Shown here piece after piece: positions 49,354 through 62,200 of a stretch of DNA of 64,000 nucleotides. Every line of letters begins with the position of its first letter. Positions within the stretch are counted from its first letter, which is position 1. Origin of the DNA: Chondrus crispus (lineage: Eukaryota > Rhodophyta > Florideophyceae > Gigartinales > Gigartinaceae); contig NW_005178858.1 in the NCBI RefSeq assembly GCF_000350225.1, forward strand, positions 225,971 through 289,970, written 5' to 3'. The notes beneath the pieces are model-generated. The model was given only the letters and a program-made list of their open reading frames with translations, did no database searches and was not told the origin of the DNA. Position numbers and translations under genes: made by a program.

Positions 49354-51205
49354 GGGTACTGTATAATGTTTTCACTTAGGTCTACAAGGGCCCGGGCCCT
49401 CTTACCAAACGCTCATATGGAAATTATACCACTTTATCTGCATCTTATGAACGAATCCCACCATACCGCACTCTCAGCACACCTGTGACATACAGTAGTT
49501 ACACTCGTGTTCTCTTTGAGAAAGGGAGTACCGCGTGATTCAGTAAGGAGAGCAGATTTGCATTTCAATGCCTGGAGATGATCTCAGATGAGGACACACT
49601 TCTATTTCCCTTTTTAGACTTTTGCATGCTCGATAGAATGTGAAGAGTACCTCCCGGACTAGAATTGAAGTCAGAATTAGAAATAAACTCCTTCCATGGA
49701 CGAATATCGCCGGAGCTGTAGAATGGGGGGCACTTGGTGGACATGTAAAAACTTTTGCTATACCACTGCAAACCGACCCAGCGCTACGTTGATCTCGAAC
49801 ATATCATATTTACACCCTCAGAAGTTACCTTTCGTTTCTCAGAAGGAACTTTGAAGATGCAAATCCTGAAACCCGTCCAGAAACTCGTTGGGCACACCTC
49901 CTATGTTCATAAGACAGAACTGTTTATTCTTGCGTGGCTTGGATGCAAGAAGACCACCTTTGAGACCTCTGAAAGCGTGAAGCCATTCATCGCCTTTTGA
50001 ATAAAGATGCTTGAACTTGTACTTTTCATTGCACAAGAATCACAATAATAAGAAATCGATTCACTGTAGTCTATCCTACCAGATTGTAGTGCAACGCCGA
50101 GTTCGGCGAACTACTCTGCGAGTTCGGGCGCGGTGGGTAGCGACGCAGTATGACTGCGGTAGTGGTAGAGTAGAGACAAGCTCCGAGAGTACCCCGGACT
50201 GACCGGACTGTAGACAGCCAGTAGGGCGGATAGGGATAGGAGGGGAAGTAAAGGGAGCTGTTGGTGAAGTCAGCGTACACTGGCGCTTGGCGCCTATACC
50301 GTCGGTGAGTTCACCGTGCAATATAAGGGGGCACTGAGCTGTAGAGGCCGGACTTGGTTGGGTTTACTAGGGTGGTGCTACCGTACTGCCCTATATACTA
50401 ATGGAGTGCCGGATTGAAGTCGCGGTGGTCCGCACACGTACACGTGTCGAGGGGCGCCGACGGCGGCGTGTCTATCATTCTACTGTCAGGGAAGGGTCTG
50501 TAAGCTCTGTAATGTCAGCACGGAGGACAGCGGTACCTCCGCGAGGATTCCGCACACACGTGTACACGCGAGCCCAAAAATTGCAATTTTTAGATTGCCA
50601 GCAATGCCATGCGGCATGGACGCGTTGCGCCACACAGATCGTAGTTAAATGTAGTCAAGTCAAAGCGTTTGGAGGTAGAAAATGTTACCCTTCCCTTCAT
50701 GTAAGGGCAACCATAAATGCACAGCGCTTCCTGTTTTTAAGGAACTAACAGCTCGGTGGGCTTTTTATCTTCCCAGCGAAGCCATGCAATGCATTTCTTT
50801 ATCGGCTATGATCTGATTTCCAACGACTGTTCTAAATATCGCCATTTTCGTTGTGTTAATTGTTTTCCACTGAATAGTATGGCATTCTCGAAGGAACGGC
50901 AGGATGGGAGAAACTCTTGCTCCAAAACCATTGCCTGCTTGTGGAGCTGATGGCATGCGATATGATCAAGTGATGGATGCTCTTTCACAAGCTAAAAGAT
51001 GTCTCTCTTGTGTCTTTGGGAACGCCGTCACTTGAATAGTCTCGTTTTGCGTTAATATTTCCGCGGCCAAGGAAGCAGTGAAGCAGTGAAGTGTATATCG
51101 GAAATGAAAAAGAAGCACTATCATCGGGTTTATCGATTTTCTTCTTCTATGCAATAACTGTATGATCTGCGTTGACCGTGACCTGCTTGAAGAAAAGGAT
51201 TTTGA
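49354..51205. other. intergenic DNA, no gene recognised
   Basis: Short open frames only (for example 50401-50748). TACTGTA/TACAGTA occur at 49357 and 49491. Low-complexity, G/C-skewed stretches near 50090-50600. Confidence 0.4.
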
Positions 51206-51374
51206 ATGAGGTGGAATCGGGTCTACGTGCTGGCTACGAGGGTTCCTGATGTGTCAACACACCGAGGTTCTGGTGGTTCAACAATGTACAGTAGTTGGGA
51301 TATCAAGCCCTTTCGGTATTGGCTCCCTCTGAGAATGCGTGCCAGCCAGCCCTTGCAAAGTACCATGAGTCTTG
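51206..51374 (+). pseudogene. 5' part of a 91-codon open frame split by retrotransposon 2
   Basis: An ATG at 51206, directly after an in-frame TGA, opens a frame that stays open to the retrotransposon insertion point. Joining across the empty site, with one copy of TCTTG, continues the same frame at 63693 to TAA at 63797-63799. The product has protein-like composition but no family I recognise. It may be a small gene or a chance frame; openness across the junction is the only evidence. Confidence 0.35.
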
Positions 51375-52312
51375 TGTAGTGCAATACGCACCTGAAAAGG
51401 GGGGTGAAAAGAAATGAAAATGATGGGGTATGACAAGCAAAAGTGGAAATCATTTCACTTTATTATTTTAATTATTAATTCTAATTAGTTGCATATTAGT
51501 TATTTAACATTAGATTAGATCTACGATCTAGCACCGAGAGCTACTGTAGTGGCTCCGGCGGGGCGATATATACCTTATCCCTCTGACCACCAAGTCAGTA
51601 AAGGTAACCCGAGTTGCCAGAGTCTGATATCGCCTTGGTTGAAGTCCGTCTTTTACAAGACATTCCCTTTAACTACAGATTACTTTATCCTTTGCACTCG
51701 GGGGTCCCCTTTTTCCTTATCCATTTTCCCTTTATTTTCCTATCCTAATTTCCCTTAATCTTGAGTTGGTCCCACCTTGTAGGATTGCGATCCGCAACGT
51801 GACGTCATTTGCCATCGGGCTTCTGTGTTGGTGCACCAGTGGTGCTTTTCTCAGTGTTGGTTCCATCGGAATCTGGTTGCGACCGATCCGTTGTTGATAC
51901 TTTGCCATCGGGCAGTACGAAGGTGTAGCGCTGCTACGTTTTCTTCTTTCCCGACGGGCTACGTTGCGACGTCCCCGTCGAAGACCTTATCAAGAGTATA
52001 AGGTGTACAAGGCGCTCTTCGAGCATTGGATTTACGACCCATCGGACCAGGTTTACCTAAACACCCCTCCGAACTCGTCGAGCAGTTGCCTTTACAAGTC
52101 TCTACCACCATTTACCGATCCCGGGCTGGGCCCTTCTCTTTGCCCCCCCTATCAGGGATCCGAGCTACTGCGGGCCGCAAACCCGCTTAAAGAGGACAGG
52201 GAGCTTCGAACACTCCGTAGCGCTGTGCCGTTGGCAGTTGTTGTTTTTGTTGCTGTTGTTTGTGTTGGACCGTCGGACCTTGGTCTCTGCCTAACAGGCG
52301 CATTGCACTACA
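51375..52312 (+). repeat. 5' LTR of retrotransposon 2
   Basis: Starts TG and ends CA, with an 11-bp inverted end repeat TGTAGTGCAAT/ATTGCACTACA. AT-rich block near 51458-51515 (TTTATTATTTTAATT...), then a GCGATATATACC TATA-like site near 51563. A 122-codon frame (51964-52332) is shared in part with the 3' LTR, where an indel changes its end; I do not credit it as a gene. Confidence 0.93.
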
Positions 52313-52624
52313 AAAGTGGTCTCCCGACCTAGAATTTGTTTTATCTACGACAAGGAAGTGGTCTGGGTAACGGACTCTTTTTTTTATTTTCTTTTTGTTT
52401 GTAACTTTTTTTGCTGCGTAGGTCCGCTCGTACGAGCGAGGTCCACAAGCGCCCCCGGGGACGTCGGTCCCGGGGCGAGTAGGAGCGGATCGGCAAGGGC
52501 GTCGAGGATCCCGCGAGGTCCTCGCACCCGGAGCCAGGCCAATACGGCCACGGACCCCGGAGATCAAGAATCCCCTACGGGGATAGCCGCCGACAAGACT
52601 GACCTCGACGAGAAGTTGGAGAAG

Positions 52625-54745
52625 ATGAGCAGCGAAATTCGCGAAGAAGCGAAGAAAAATCTCGAGGCTGAACTAGCCCTCGTCCGGAAGCAACTGGAGT
52701 TGCAGGGATCCGAGTTCCACACCGTTTTGGGAGAGCTGTCGGCTCGAGTGGATCTCGTCGAGAAGGAGCGAGATGAGGCGACCGACGGTCTGGAGCCGGA
52801 GGTCCTGGCCTCGTTGAAAATTTCGGTCAAGGACGCGAGGCGCGACGCGAATCAAGCCTTGGAGTCCTTAGGAAAATTCAGAGCAAGCATCGATGACCGA
52901 TTCGATCGCGCCGCGCAACGTCTCAAGGACCTTGAGCAGGCCGCGGATCAAGCTCCGCAAGGATGGGACGACGAGCCGCTCCCTTCGGGTAGAGAGGGCG
53001 ACCGTCGGTCGAAGAAGGACAAGCCCGCTCGGCAGCGGAGTTCTAAGTCGAAGCCCTCGAAGAAGGACAAGCGACGTGCAAGCAAGGGTCACTGTAGTGA
53101 CGATCCGGAGAACTGCGACTCACAGTCGGAGTCGCTTGGTCCCTCCGAAGGTGGTAACGGCGGTTCGTCGAACCATTCGGGCGATTCCGAACGCCGTTCA
53201 GAAGACGGAAACGGAATTTCGTCAAGCAAGAAAATTTCCTCCAGACGAGGCGGAGTCACTTCGTCCGCCTCGCGGAGAGACAAGGACGCGGAGCCCGAAG
53301 ATGTCGCAACGCGGCGCAGGCCGCGATGGGAGGAGTTGGAGGAGCTGAATCCGACCAACTACCTCTTCAAGAAGTTACTTTCGTACCGAACGTACCGCTT
53401 GCGGAACCCGCAGACATATTTGTCAAGTTCCCGGCGGACCGCCGTGCGAAAAATCAGGAGAGATATTCCGCCTAAGGTGAAGAAGGACAACACGTTCACA
53501 GGTGAGGACGGGGTCCTTGTGTTGGATTTTTTGGCAAAATTAGTTCAGGAGTTTGATACTCAAGAAATGAACGAGGGGCAAGCGATCCGCCTGTTGCCTG
53601 AATTTTTAAGCGGCATCGCCTTGACGCAGTACACCTCGGTGTCTCAGACGGCCGGGGCCCATCACGGAAAGATATCCGTTTGGCCGGAGGCCGTACAGTG
53701 GTTGTTGAGGAGTTTCGCAACCGACGAGGCGATCCGTCAAGCTGTGCTCGCATTGCGAGAAGTTCAGCAAAGACCGTCTGAAGACGAGATGGAATTCTAT
53801 ATCCGTCTGACGGACGCAAGCAATCGATGTGGAAACGTATATTCGATGGAAGAACAAATGACGATGTTTATTGAAGGACTCGATTCGAGTATCAAGCCGA
53901 TGGTATCTCAATACCGACAAGACAATCGGGACGTTTCGTTTTTGAGACTAGTTAATTATGCGAAGGCGCATGGCTCGGCGAGCGGCGCTAAGAACAAGAA
54001 GACCAAGAAGGTCACGACTCAGACGCCGTCGACAATTAGGGCGGGTAAGAAGCCGAGGGCTTCTTATCCCGGTCGCAAAAGTCATGCCGCCGTCCATTTA
54101 GCCGAGTCCATTTCAGCGTCAGATGAGCGCTGTGCGCATGGAAGTAGCGAAAATCACTACGAAGGAGCGTTAGTAGCCGAAGGCGAGTTCATTGAGCCAT
54201 CGGAGGGCTACGGACACGAGGACTACGGGGCAAGCGGGTCGTCAACTTTACCGACGCCTGCATACACGACGGAGTCGTTTTCAGAGCCCACGGATCCCGT
54301 GATGATGTTTCGGGGGCGCGGCCACACGCCGGCGCCGCGCATTCCGATGGAAGACAAGGGTACGACGTTTCGAAGGCCAGGCTGGATGGGAAGGCCGCAA
54401 CGTCAAGGAAGGCCGCCGGCCCGTGGAGGACCTAGGACGCCGTATCCCGTCAAGACGCACGGTCTGGTGTGCTATCATTGCTATGAAAAGGGGCACGCCG
54501 CGCCAACGTGCATTCTTTCCCTCCGGGAAATGCACCGAGTTTTGGAAAATTATGAGGCGTTGTCTCCGATGGAGAGGTTAGGGATACCATCGACGAGTTA
54601 CCTGAAGGTCAAGAATTGGTTCGATTCGCAGACGGCCAGCACACCGAGTGCTTCAACGCCGAGGTCGAACCAACCCTTCAGAGGGCCCACCGCGGGGCCC
54701 GCGCCGTCGGATGTGAGAAGGATCCCGCAGCGGCAGAAAAGCTAG
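52625..54745 (+). CDS. gag polyprotein of retrotransposon 2
   Basis: The first in-frame ATG is 52625 (706 residues); the frame is open back to the LTR without a Met, and a pyrimidine tract ending TAG at 52422 could be a leader splice acceptor. The N-terminus is a coiled coil (MSSEIREEAKKNLEAELALVRKQLELQ), then a lysine- and serine-rich disordered part. A Ty3-type capsid follows (WEELEELNPTNYLFKKLL...FLAKLVQEFDTQEMNEGQAIRLLPEFLSGIA... and LREVQQRPSEDEMEFYIRL). A nucleocapsid CCHC knuckle (CYHCYEKGHAAPTC) lies near the C-terminus. It would form the particle that packages element RNA. No break within gag. Confidence 0.85.
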   Translation: MSSEIREEAKKNLEAELALVRKQLELQGSEFHTVLGELSARVDLVEKERDEATDGLEPEVLASLKISVKDARRDANQALESLGKFRASIDDRFDRAAQRLKDLEQAADQAPQGWDDEPLPSGREGDRRSKKDKPARQRSSKSKPSKKDKRRASKGHCSDDPENCDSQSESLGPSEGGNGGSSNHSGDSERRSEDGNGISSSKKISSRRGGVTSSASRRDKDAEPEDVATRRRPRWEELEELNPTNYLFKKLLSYRTYRLRNPQTYLSSSRRTAVRKIRRDIPPKVKKDNTFTGEDGVLVLDFLAKLVQEFDTQEMNEGQAIRLLPEFLSGIALTQYTSVSQTAGAHHGKISVWPEAVQWLLRSFATDEAIRQAVLALREVQQRPSEDEMEFYIRLTDASNRCGNVYSMEEQMTMFIEGLDSSIKPMVSQYRQDNRDVSFLRLVNYAKAHGSASGAKNKKTKKVTTQTPSTIRAGKKPRASYPGRKSHAAVHLAESISASDERCAHGSSENHYEGALVAEGEFIEPSEGYGHEDYGASGSSTLPTPAYTTESFSEPTDPVMMFRGRGHTPAPRIPMEDKGTTFRRPGWMGRPQRQGRPPARGGPRTPYPVKTHGLVCYHCYEKGHAAPTCILSLREMHRVLENYEALSPMERLGIPSTSYLKVKNWFDSQTASTPSASTPRSNQPFRGPTAGPAPSDVRRIPQRQKS

Positions 54746-55461
54746 AGAGGGGAATCTGGCATGAGTCGCGAGAGGCACAGGGTCGACGTACTGTGCCCGG
54801 GGCTCAGCCCCGTTCCCCGTCTCTAAAGGAAAAGTCAGGCCTCGGGGAGGAGGTTGTTGGATTGGTGGATAAGCCCAAAGGGCCAGCTCAAGTCAAGAAA
54901 ATTTTGAGCCGAGCCCGAGATCATCCGCTGGAAGAAGTTCGAAGACCCTGGTACCGGGTTAAGCGAAGGGAGTGTCCCGAGAAGATTTTGGTGCTTGCGC
55001 GAAAAAACTACAAAGTTTACGCGGATATTGGACCAACAGTCGGATTGATGAGCCGGGTGTTGTCTGTTTTAGACACCGGCGCGGGACCAAACCTTGTGTG
55101 AAAATGGGAACTCCCAGCTGGAATGGAATCTCTAGTGTCCTACGGACCGACCCAAGATATTGGCGACGCAAACAATAGGCCACTCCGGACTCTCGGCACA
55201 ATTAGAATGCCTGTGAGGCTTGGAAAATTTGTGGCCGCAGCCGAGTTTATTGTATGTGAAAAACTAGCAGTCCCGCTAATTCTAGGCGCGGACTACTGTG
55301 ACTGGTTTGTGGAAGCAATTTATCCAAGGAAGAAAACGGTTGAGTTGGCGGATTTCTCGGAGGTTCCGATAGTTAGGCGGTTCTCGACGAGAAGAGGGAA
55401 GAAGAATCTCGTCCCGGGAGAGGACGAGAATGATGGAAAGGTGGAGCGAAATTTCCCCTAA
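54616..55461 (+). pseudogene. protease region of retrotransposon 2, broken by TGA
   Basis: Overlaps the end of gag by 130 bp in the -1 frame, the usual arrangement for gag-pro recoding. The aspartic protease active site VLDTGAGPNLV ends directly at an in-frame TGA (55099-55101). The same frame then continues with the rest of the protease fold (RTLGTIRMPVRLG, AVPLILGADYCDWF) to 55461. A further frameshift leads into the RT frame that starts near 55430. As it stands the copy cannot make a complete protease without readthrough. Confidence 0.8.
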
Positions 55462-58400
55462 GGTAAAACTGGCAAGAGCCACAACTATTGAGCCAGGGAC
55501 GCAACGCGTCGTGGAATGCACCTCGAAGAGGGCGGGCTTAGTTGTGGTTCAGCCGTACTCGTCGTTGTACGAAAGGCACGGGCTGACGTGTACAAATGGT
55601 GTTGTTCAGATCGAGCCTGACCGGCCATTTCGTTTACTCGTTGCGAATTTTAGGACGTACCCTGTCAGGGTGCAAAAAGGCCAAGTGATGGCAGAATTAT
55701 TACCGCACCCGAGAGCCGCGCTCGACAGCAAAACCACCATTGGTGAAGTTCTCGGAATTCAAGAAAGGAAGAAGGAAAATTTTCCTAATTCTACCAAGAC
55801 GCCTACGGGCGAGACAAGATGCGAACCGTCGGATCAAGATCCCGAGGACCAGCAAGGAGAACGGGAGGAAAGGCTCTCCGCGACGGCAACTACGACGCCG
55901 GAGCGGCGGATTGAGCCTCCCCCGCCGGACGTGGAGGAACTTGACCTGAGCCACGTGCCGGACCGGCTGCGCGAGCGGTTCCGTCGGATGTTGAAGGAGT
56001 ATTCAAGGATGTGGGATGGGACGCTTGGCGAAATTAATACCACAGTTCATCGGATGGAGTTGATCCCCGAGACTCGCCCCATCGCACAAGCCCCGTATCG
56101 GGCCGGGCCTGAAGCCCGCGAAGTAGAAGATGCAGAGGTGCAGAAGATGTTGGAGGCAGGAGTGATAGAACCAGCGCAGTCCGAATGGGCGTCGCCCGTG
56201 TTGCTGGTGCCCAAGCCGGACGGGTCAATGCGTTTTTGCGTAGACTACCGCAGGTTGAACGCAGTGACGGTGAAGGACACGTACCCCTTACCGCGCATGG
56301 ATGAGTGCCTGGACTCGCTTGGTGACACCAAGGTTTTCTCCGCGTTGGACGCGATCTCCGGATATTGGCAGATGCTTATCCCTGAGCGCGACCGCGACAA
56401 GACCGCATTTTCGTGTCACTCAGGACTGGATGGCTTCTCAAGAATGCCCTTCGGGCTAACTAACGCGCCAGCGACGTTTCAGAGAGCAATGGATATCCTG
56501 CTCTCTCCGTTCCGTTGGAAGTGCTGTTTGGTGTATCTGGACGACATAATAATTTTTAGCAAGTCGTGGGAGGAGCACATCGTGCACGTGGATGAAATAC
56601 TTTCTGTATTGGAGAAGGCAGGTGTGAAGCTCAAACTTCGCAAGTGTGAATTTTTCGTCGAAAAGATCAAGTACCTGGGCCATGTAGTTCGGCCAGGTAC
56701 ATTGGAAGTGGACGCTGCGCGAACCGTCGCATTGGAACAAGTGAGGTACCCTCAAACGCAGACCCAGCTCAGGAGCTTCTTGGGACTTTGTAATGTCTAC
56801 CGCAGATTCGTTCCGCATTATGCGAAAATCGCGCATCCGCTCAATCAACTGTTGAAGAAGGGACAACCGGTCCAGTTGGAAAGATTCGACGAACCGTGCA
56901 AGAAAGCTTTTCATAAGCTCAAGGACGCCATCTTGGCACCGCCGGTGTTGGCGCTGCCGAAGAAGGACCTACCCCACTCGATAGATACCGATGCAAGCGA
57001 CTACCAAATAGGCGCTGCACTATTTCAAACACACCCGGATGCGCAACGCAAACCCATCGGGTTCTTTTCAAGAACGTTAGCCGCAGCCGAGAGAAACTAT
57101 TCTGTATCAGAAAAAGAATGTCTAGCGGTAATTTGGGCCGTACAGACTTTAAGACCATATCTATATGGCGAGCACTTCATTGTGCATACCGACCATGCCT
57201 CATTGAGGTGGTTGATGAACGTAACCGACCCCAGCGGGAGATTAATCCGATGGAGGCTCCGCCTCTCAGAATTCGATTTCGAAATCAAGTACAAGAAGGG
57301 CAAGGCGAACAGTCAAGCTGACGCCCTGTCAAGATTACGGACCGCAGGAGAAACCGTCGACGAAATCGACGACGAAATCCCATGCTTTATGACCGAACCG
57401 GCCGAGGGTACAGTGGAGAACGAGGAAAGTTTTGACGCGATAGACGACATCCTCGCTCTTGAGGGGGGGACCGCCTCTGATCGCCTCCATCAATTCCAAG
57501 CTGTCACTCCGGAGGAGCTCATTCGCGAGCAAGCCGTCGACCCCTTCTGCAATCGCATCAAGGAAGAAATGGACGCCGGAAAGGTGAGAGCATTCAGCAT
57601 GGAAACCGAGGAACTCGAAGGAACTCTATGCCGTACCGCGGCAGAGTTTGTACAAGTGGTGATACCACAATCGTTAAGGGACCGCGTCCTAGGGTTGAGC
57701 CACTACGCAAAATTGGCAGGCCACCCGGGAGGCAGGAAACTTTACAAGACTTTGAGAAGATATTTTTATTGGCCTACGATGGCCCTAGACTGCTATGCAG
57801 TCGCGAAGAATTGCACCGCATGCGCGCGGGAAAGGGTGAAGCTAAGAAGAAACACGAAGGAAATGAAGCTGTTCACGCCCAAAGCTCCGCTGGAGTTTGT
57901 CGCCATCGACATCCTCGGCGAGCTAATTACAACTAAACGAGGATATCGGTACATTCTCGTGATCAGCGATCGATACTCGAAACTGGTACGAACCGTACCG
58001 TTGAAGAAGATATCAGCTGCGCACATCGCACAAGCCTTCGTTCACCATTGGGTATTCGTGTACGGACCGCCGGTCAAGCTGCTGTCCGACAATGTAACAC
58101 AGTTCACGGCCCGGTTCTTTCAGAATTTCTGCCGAATTCTCGGCATACGCAATGTGTTTACGACTACGTACCACCCGCAAGCCAACGGCCAAGTTGAGAG
58201 GTTTAACCGCACGCTGACTTCCGCCTTGCGAAAATACGTTGGAGAGCATCCCAAGGACTGGGACCTATTTAGCGACGCTGTGACGTTTGCATAGAACACG
58301 CAAGTTTATCGAACTACGAATATCGCGCCCTTCGAGCTGGTGTTAGCTCGGGCGCCGAGAAGCATTGCGTTACAAACACAGCCAAGTTTGGAAGGATTTA

Positions 58401-59200
58401 GCTCGAATCGAGCGTACTACCTGAAATGGCAGTCGTGGTTGGAAAGCCTGATGAAAGGCGCTGATAGGAGTTTGCGAAAGGAACAAGCCCGGTACAAACG
58501 AAATTTCGACGCCCGCCTTCGCAAACCGCAATATGAGATCCCGCCGGGATCCTACGTGTTCCTTCGGAAGGAGCAGGGCACGGCTAGCGAACCGAAACAC
58601 AAGCTGGCACAAGTCGCCACAGGCTCTTATCAGGTTCGAAGATCGGATCAAGATACGGTAGTCATTGCCATTGGCGATTAGGAGGAACGCGTATCGCGAG
58701 ACAGGGTGGAGTTAGCCCCAAGCCCGATGGACTATGCGCCGATAACTGGCCTACGGCAAACGCTACAGTTCCTGGGAGAGCCGGAGCTAAACGAAGAAGG
58801 AGAGGTAATGGAGGACGAGAAACGTCCTCACACCCGTGCGCCTACGACGGGGGACCAGGAAAATTTAGTTGGTCGAACGCCGACAGCGGAGACACCTGCA
58901 GACCTACGCGAGTTCGGAAAGTCCAGAGACGAGGATGAGGCGGAAGATCTTCGGAAGGGGGAAGGACAGTTGGACACGCAGGAAGAAGGAACCGAGAGTC
59001 AGGAGTATGTGATCGACAAGATCGTGGACCACGGCTACGACGAGGAGAAATTAATTCTCAAAGTGAGGTGGTATGGGTATACCATCGAGGACGCAACGTG
59101 GGAACCTATTGAGCAGATCCCCCGCAGCGCAGTAGTCACATATTTCCGAAGGAAAAGGCTACCCTTACCCACGCAAGCGTCGCACGCACAACCGGGATAG
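55430..59200 (+). pseudogene. pol (RT-RNase H-integrase-chromodomain) of retrotransposon 2, two in-frame stops
   Basis: One frame from 55430 to 59200 with TAG at 58292-58294 and TAG at 58679-58681. RT: WASPVLLVPKPDGSMRFCVDYR, PLPRMDECLDSL, FSALDAISGYWQ, MPFGLTNAPATFQ and active site CLVYLDDIIIF (about 56525-56555). RNase H: SIDTDASDYQIGAAL, SEKECLAVIWA, VHTDHASLRWL. Integrase: H...H...CTAC zinc domain (about 57694-57830), AIDILGEL, LLSDNVTQF, HPQANGQVERFNR. The first TAG falls after the integrase catalytic core; the second precedes the C-terminal chromodomain (EYVIDKIVDHGYDEEKLILKVRWYGY...WEPIEQIP, about 59000-59125). The catalytic residues are intact. Confidence 0.9.
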
Positions 59201-62200
59201 CCATCGTAAATAGAATTAGTAGGTTAGACACAACAGAGAGGTCAGAACTTCGAGAAAGGAACACATCTACGGGGGTTCGCAGATAAGGAGTTTGAAGGAA
59301 AGGAGAGCAAGGCAGAGAAGCGAGACTGTATCCTTGGATGAGACATTGAGCCTCTCGGAAAACACACACGCCTCATCACGGTACGCACAAGAAATGACGT
59401 TTCGAACGGACGGTCCGCCCACGTGGGAGGGATGATGAAATCGAATTATATATACATATGTAAGCGTGTCGACAACAACCCTCTGAGCAGGCGACACAAG
59501 TGAGAAGTCGATTCCAGCTATGCTGTGAAATTATAATCAAAAAGCGGGAAAAATTACTACAGCTGTAGTACGCACGTGAAGTGGTGATCGTGGCCACAGT
59601 CGGCGACATAACTATTCAAAGTCGCCCCGCAGCCAAGCCCCACCCGACCTCACACGAAGCCGATCGTCACACTCACTGCTAACACACTGCCCATGCTCGA
59701 CAAGCACGAAGACCCGTCCAGAGGGACCACCCTCAGAAGAACGCTGCTACGAAGTCACCCCGCGGTGACCGACGGCGACGCGCACAACCAGTCCTATTTT
59801 CTAGAGTGATCTACTTAGCACTTACCACCATGACCTCTCTTCAACTCTGTCGTTTCTTTGTTTCTTTTCTTTCCCTCTTTTCTGTTATGTTTCACTCTAT
59901 TCTATTGTATTTTATTTCTTTTTGTTGTTGCAGGACTCTGGCGACGCGGCCGCGTATCGCGAACCTCGATCAAACAAGACCACAAGACATATCAATAGAC
60001 GGACGAGGACGAGACAGCGCGACGAATAAGAGAGAGCACGCGTTGGTAACGTCCCGAGAAAGGACGATGGTGAGGGAAAAAGGGAACCTCCCCGCTTTTT
60101 CAAGAAATACTGACGGTCCGACACTGCAAGCCTCGGCGTACAGAGGAGAAGGACATGGCTATGAAATACGGGATCGCGCGTGAAACACAGTGAGAAGGTC
60201 GCATTCTGTGATACTTTGGACCCGCGGCAACAGCCCCCACCGAGAACGGATGTGTCTTATGAATTTTGTTGCTGTCGTATGGAGACGGGCACTGCCAGTG
60301 GGACTTATGATTTTGTTTGACACGGGACCACGGTCCGAAGGAAGGCAGTCGATACGCGGACTGAGGGACAGTCTGTGGGAAATCTCGCAAGCATGCCATC
60401 GGCTCGTCTACGCACTGAAAGTCGTACACCGGTAATGACGAAAGTGACGTCGCCATAACGGTAGGAGGACGGTGTAACAAGTATGGTGCTGACAATGGTG
60501 CGCTTATCGTGAGAGCAGGGTGAGGGCCACCTCACGCAGGTCAGAAAGAGGATTGTAGGACCAGCGAAGATCAAGGAAATTGCCTCGTCAACCGCTACGA
60601 AGGCGCTGCAGAAAGGGGACCGAGTCTTGATCTTATCCGAAGGCCTTCAAGGTTTCTTTCTCGCTGTTCTGTTCCGATTTTGGTGGTGCAGGACAAAGGA
60701 GACAGAACCGGAATTAAGCGAGAGACAACTCGCCGGACTGGCGCGCATACACGCGTCACCGACGCGTGTGGGGAAAATCACGTCTGGATCAGCGATCCGC
60801 CCTCATCAGATCAAAATGAGAGGAGGAAAATAAGAAGTACTGTGTACTGTACTTCACAAAGAAGAAGGGACAAACGGAGAAGTGTGGCGTGGTCAAAGTG
60901 GAACAACAGTCAGCATTCGAAATTTTTATCGAAATTAAGGGGCAAGCACAGCATTTGTTGGTCGCTCGCTAAATGCCGACGGCATAAGTACCCCGGCGGC
61001 AAACCCACCAACGACCGAGCAGGACACCCACAACACCGCCGCCAGACGACGTCGCCAAACTCGCATTAGGCGAGGTGATTACGATCCACGGATGAAGGGA
61101 CCGACGCTCGACGGTCGCATGGACATTCCCCCCCCCCGAACAGAGGTCACGCCAATTTCGAGGTACCCGCGTATCATTAGACACAAAACTCGCATAGGAA
61201 CCGTCCTCCCTTGCACAGAACAGCGGCTATCCACTGTCGCAGCAAACCTCATTGTTCGAAGCGCCGTAAGGAAGACGAAAGAAAGAAGGGGAGCGGATTG
61301 TGATCTATTTATTCATACGGCGAGAACGACCTCTACGGAGAGAAAGTGTCACTCGACGAGCTTGGGACCGACAATCTGTCTGTTGCGTGCAGCGACTGAC
61401 GTCGCCCAGCTCAGGACCTTGTTTATGCCCTGAGTGACCTACCGAGGCGACCCCCTCCTTTTACTTCCTGGTCTTTGACTCCCTTTCTAGCTGCCTAATT
61501 TTTATTTGCTCTACGTTGGGTTGCTTGTTTTTTTTGTGAAGGCGGAATACGACCCCGCACCGCGACGCCGACGCGCAAGACCAGGATCGACAGATTGGGG
61601 ATGGAAATTCGTTAGGCAGGAAAAAGTTACGCGACTGTCGTGCTCGGCTTTCACTTCGCTTTGTTCGGCTACATTCTATTTTTTCTGGTGACGTCGGAGA
61701 CCTGGTCGCGTCCCTCCGACACTAATCAGCAAGACCACCAGGTCAGTCAAGGGAAGGCCGTTGAAGACGTTCGATAAGGGCTCCACAGTTGTGAAGACCC
61801 TGGTTGGTTCGAGCGGACGGTCTGTCGGACTAACGTACACGCAAGGAGACATTGTGAATGACCAACGCTACGTGATCGTGCCGCACGGTACAGCAGAAAC
61901 GGGGCGACCATTGACAATGGAGACCCAAGTCTACCTACGCACCCAGACCTTCATCCGAGAGACCAGTGAACAACGGCAGCGTCGCTCCGAGGGAATGGAT
62001 CTTCACGAACCTACACGCCGCAGACATCTCAATTCTACTGTGTCACAGCCGCTACAAAAAAAGAGGGGAGGCCGAAACAAGATCAGGAGTCGATCTCAAA
62101 GAACGGAGAAGGTCATACGAGACGTGGAATTTATTGCGGGACGTTCGCAACATGGCGAGACTTACGACGACCGTAACGCGCTACAAGGGCGCTTCCGGAA

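Noticed and set aside
51964..52332. 122-codon frame inside the LTR of retrotransposon 2
   Set aside because: Its end differs in the 3' LTR because of an indel, and LTRs rarely encode proteins; kept only as a remark.
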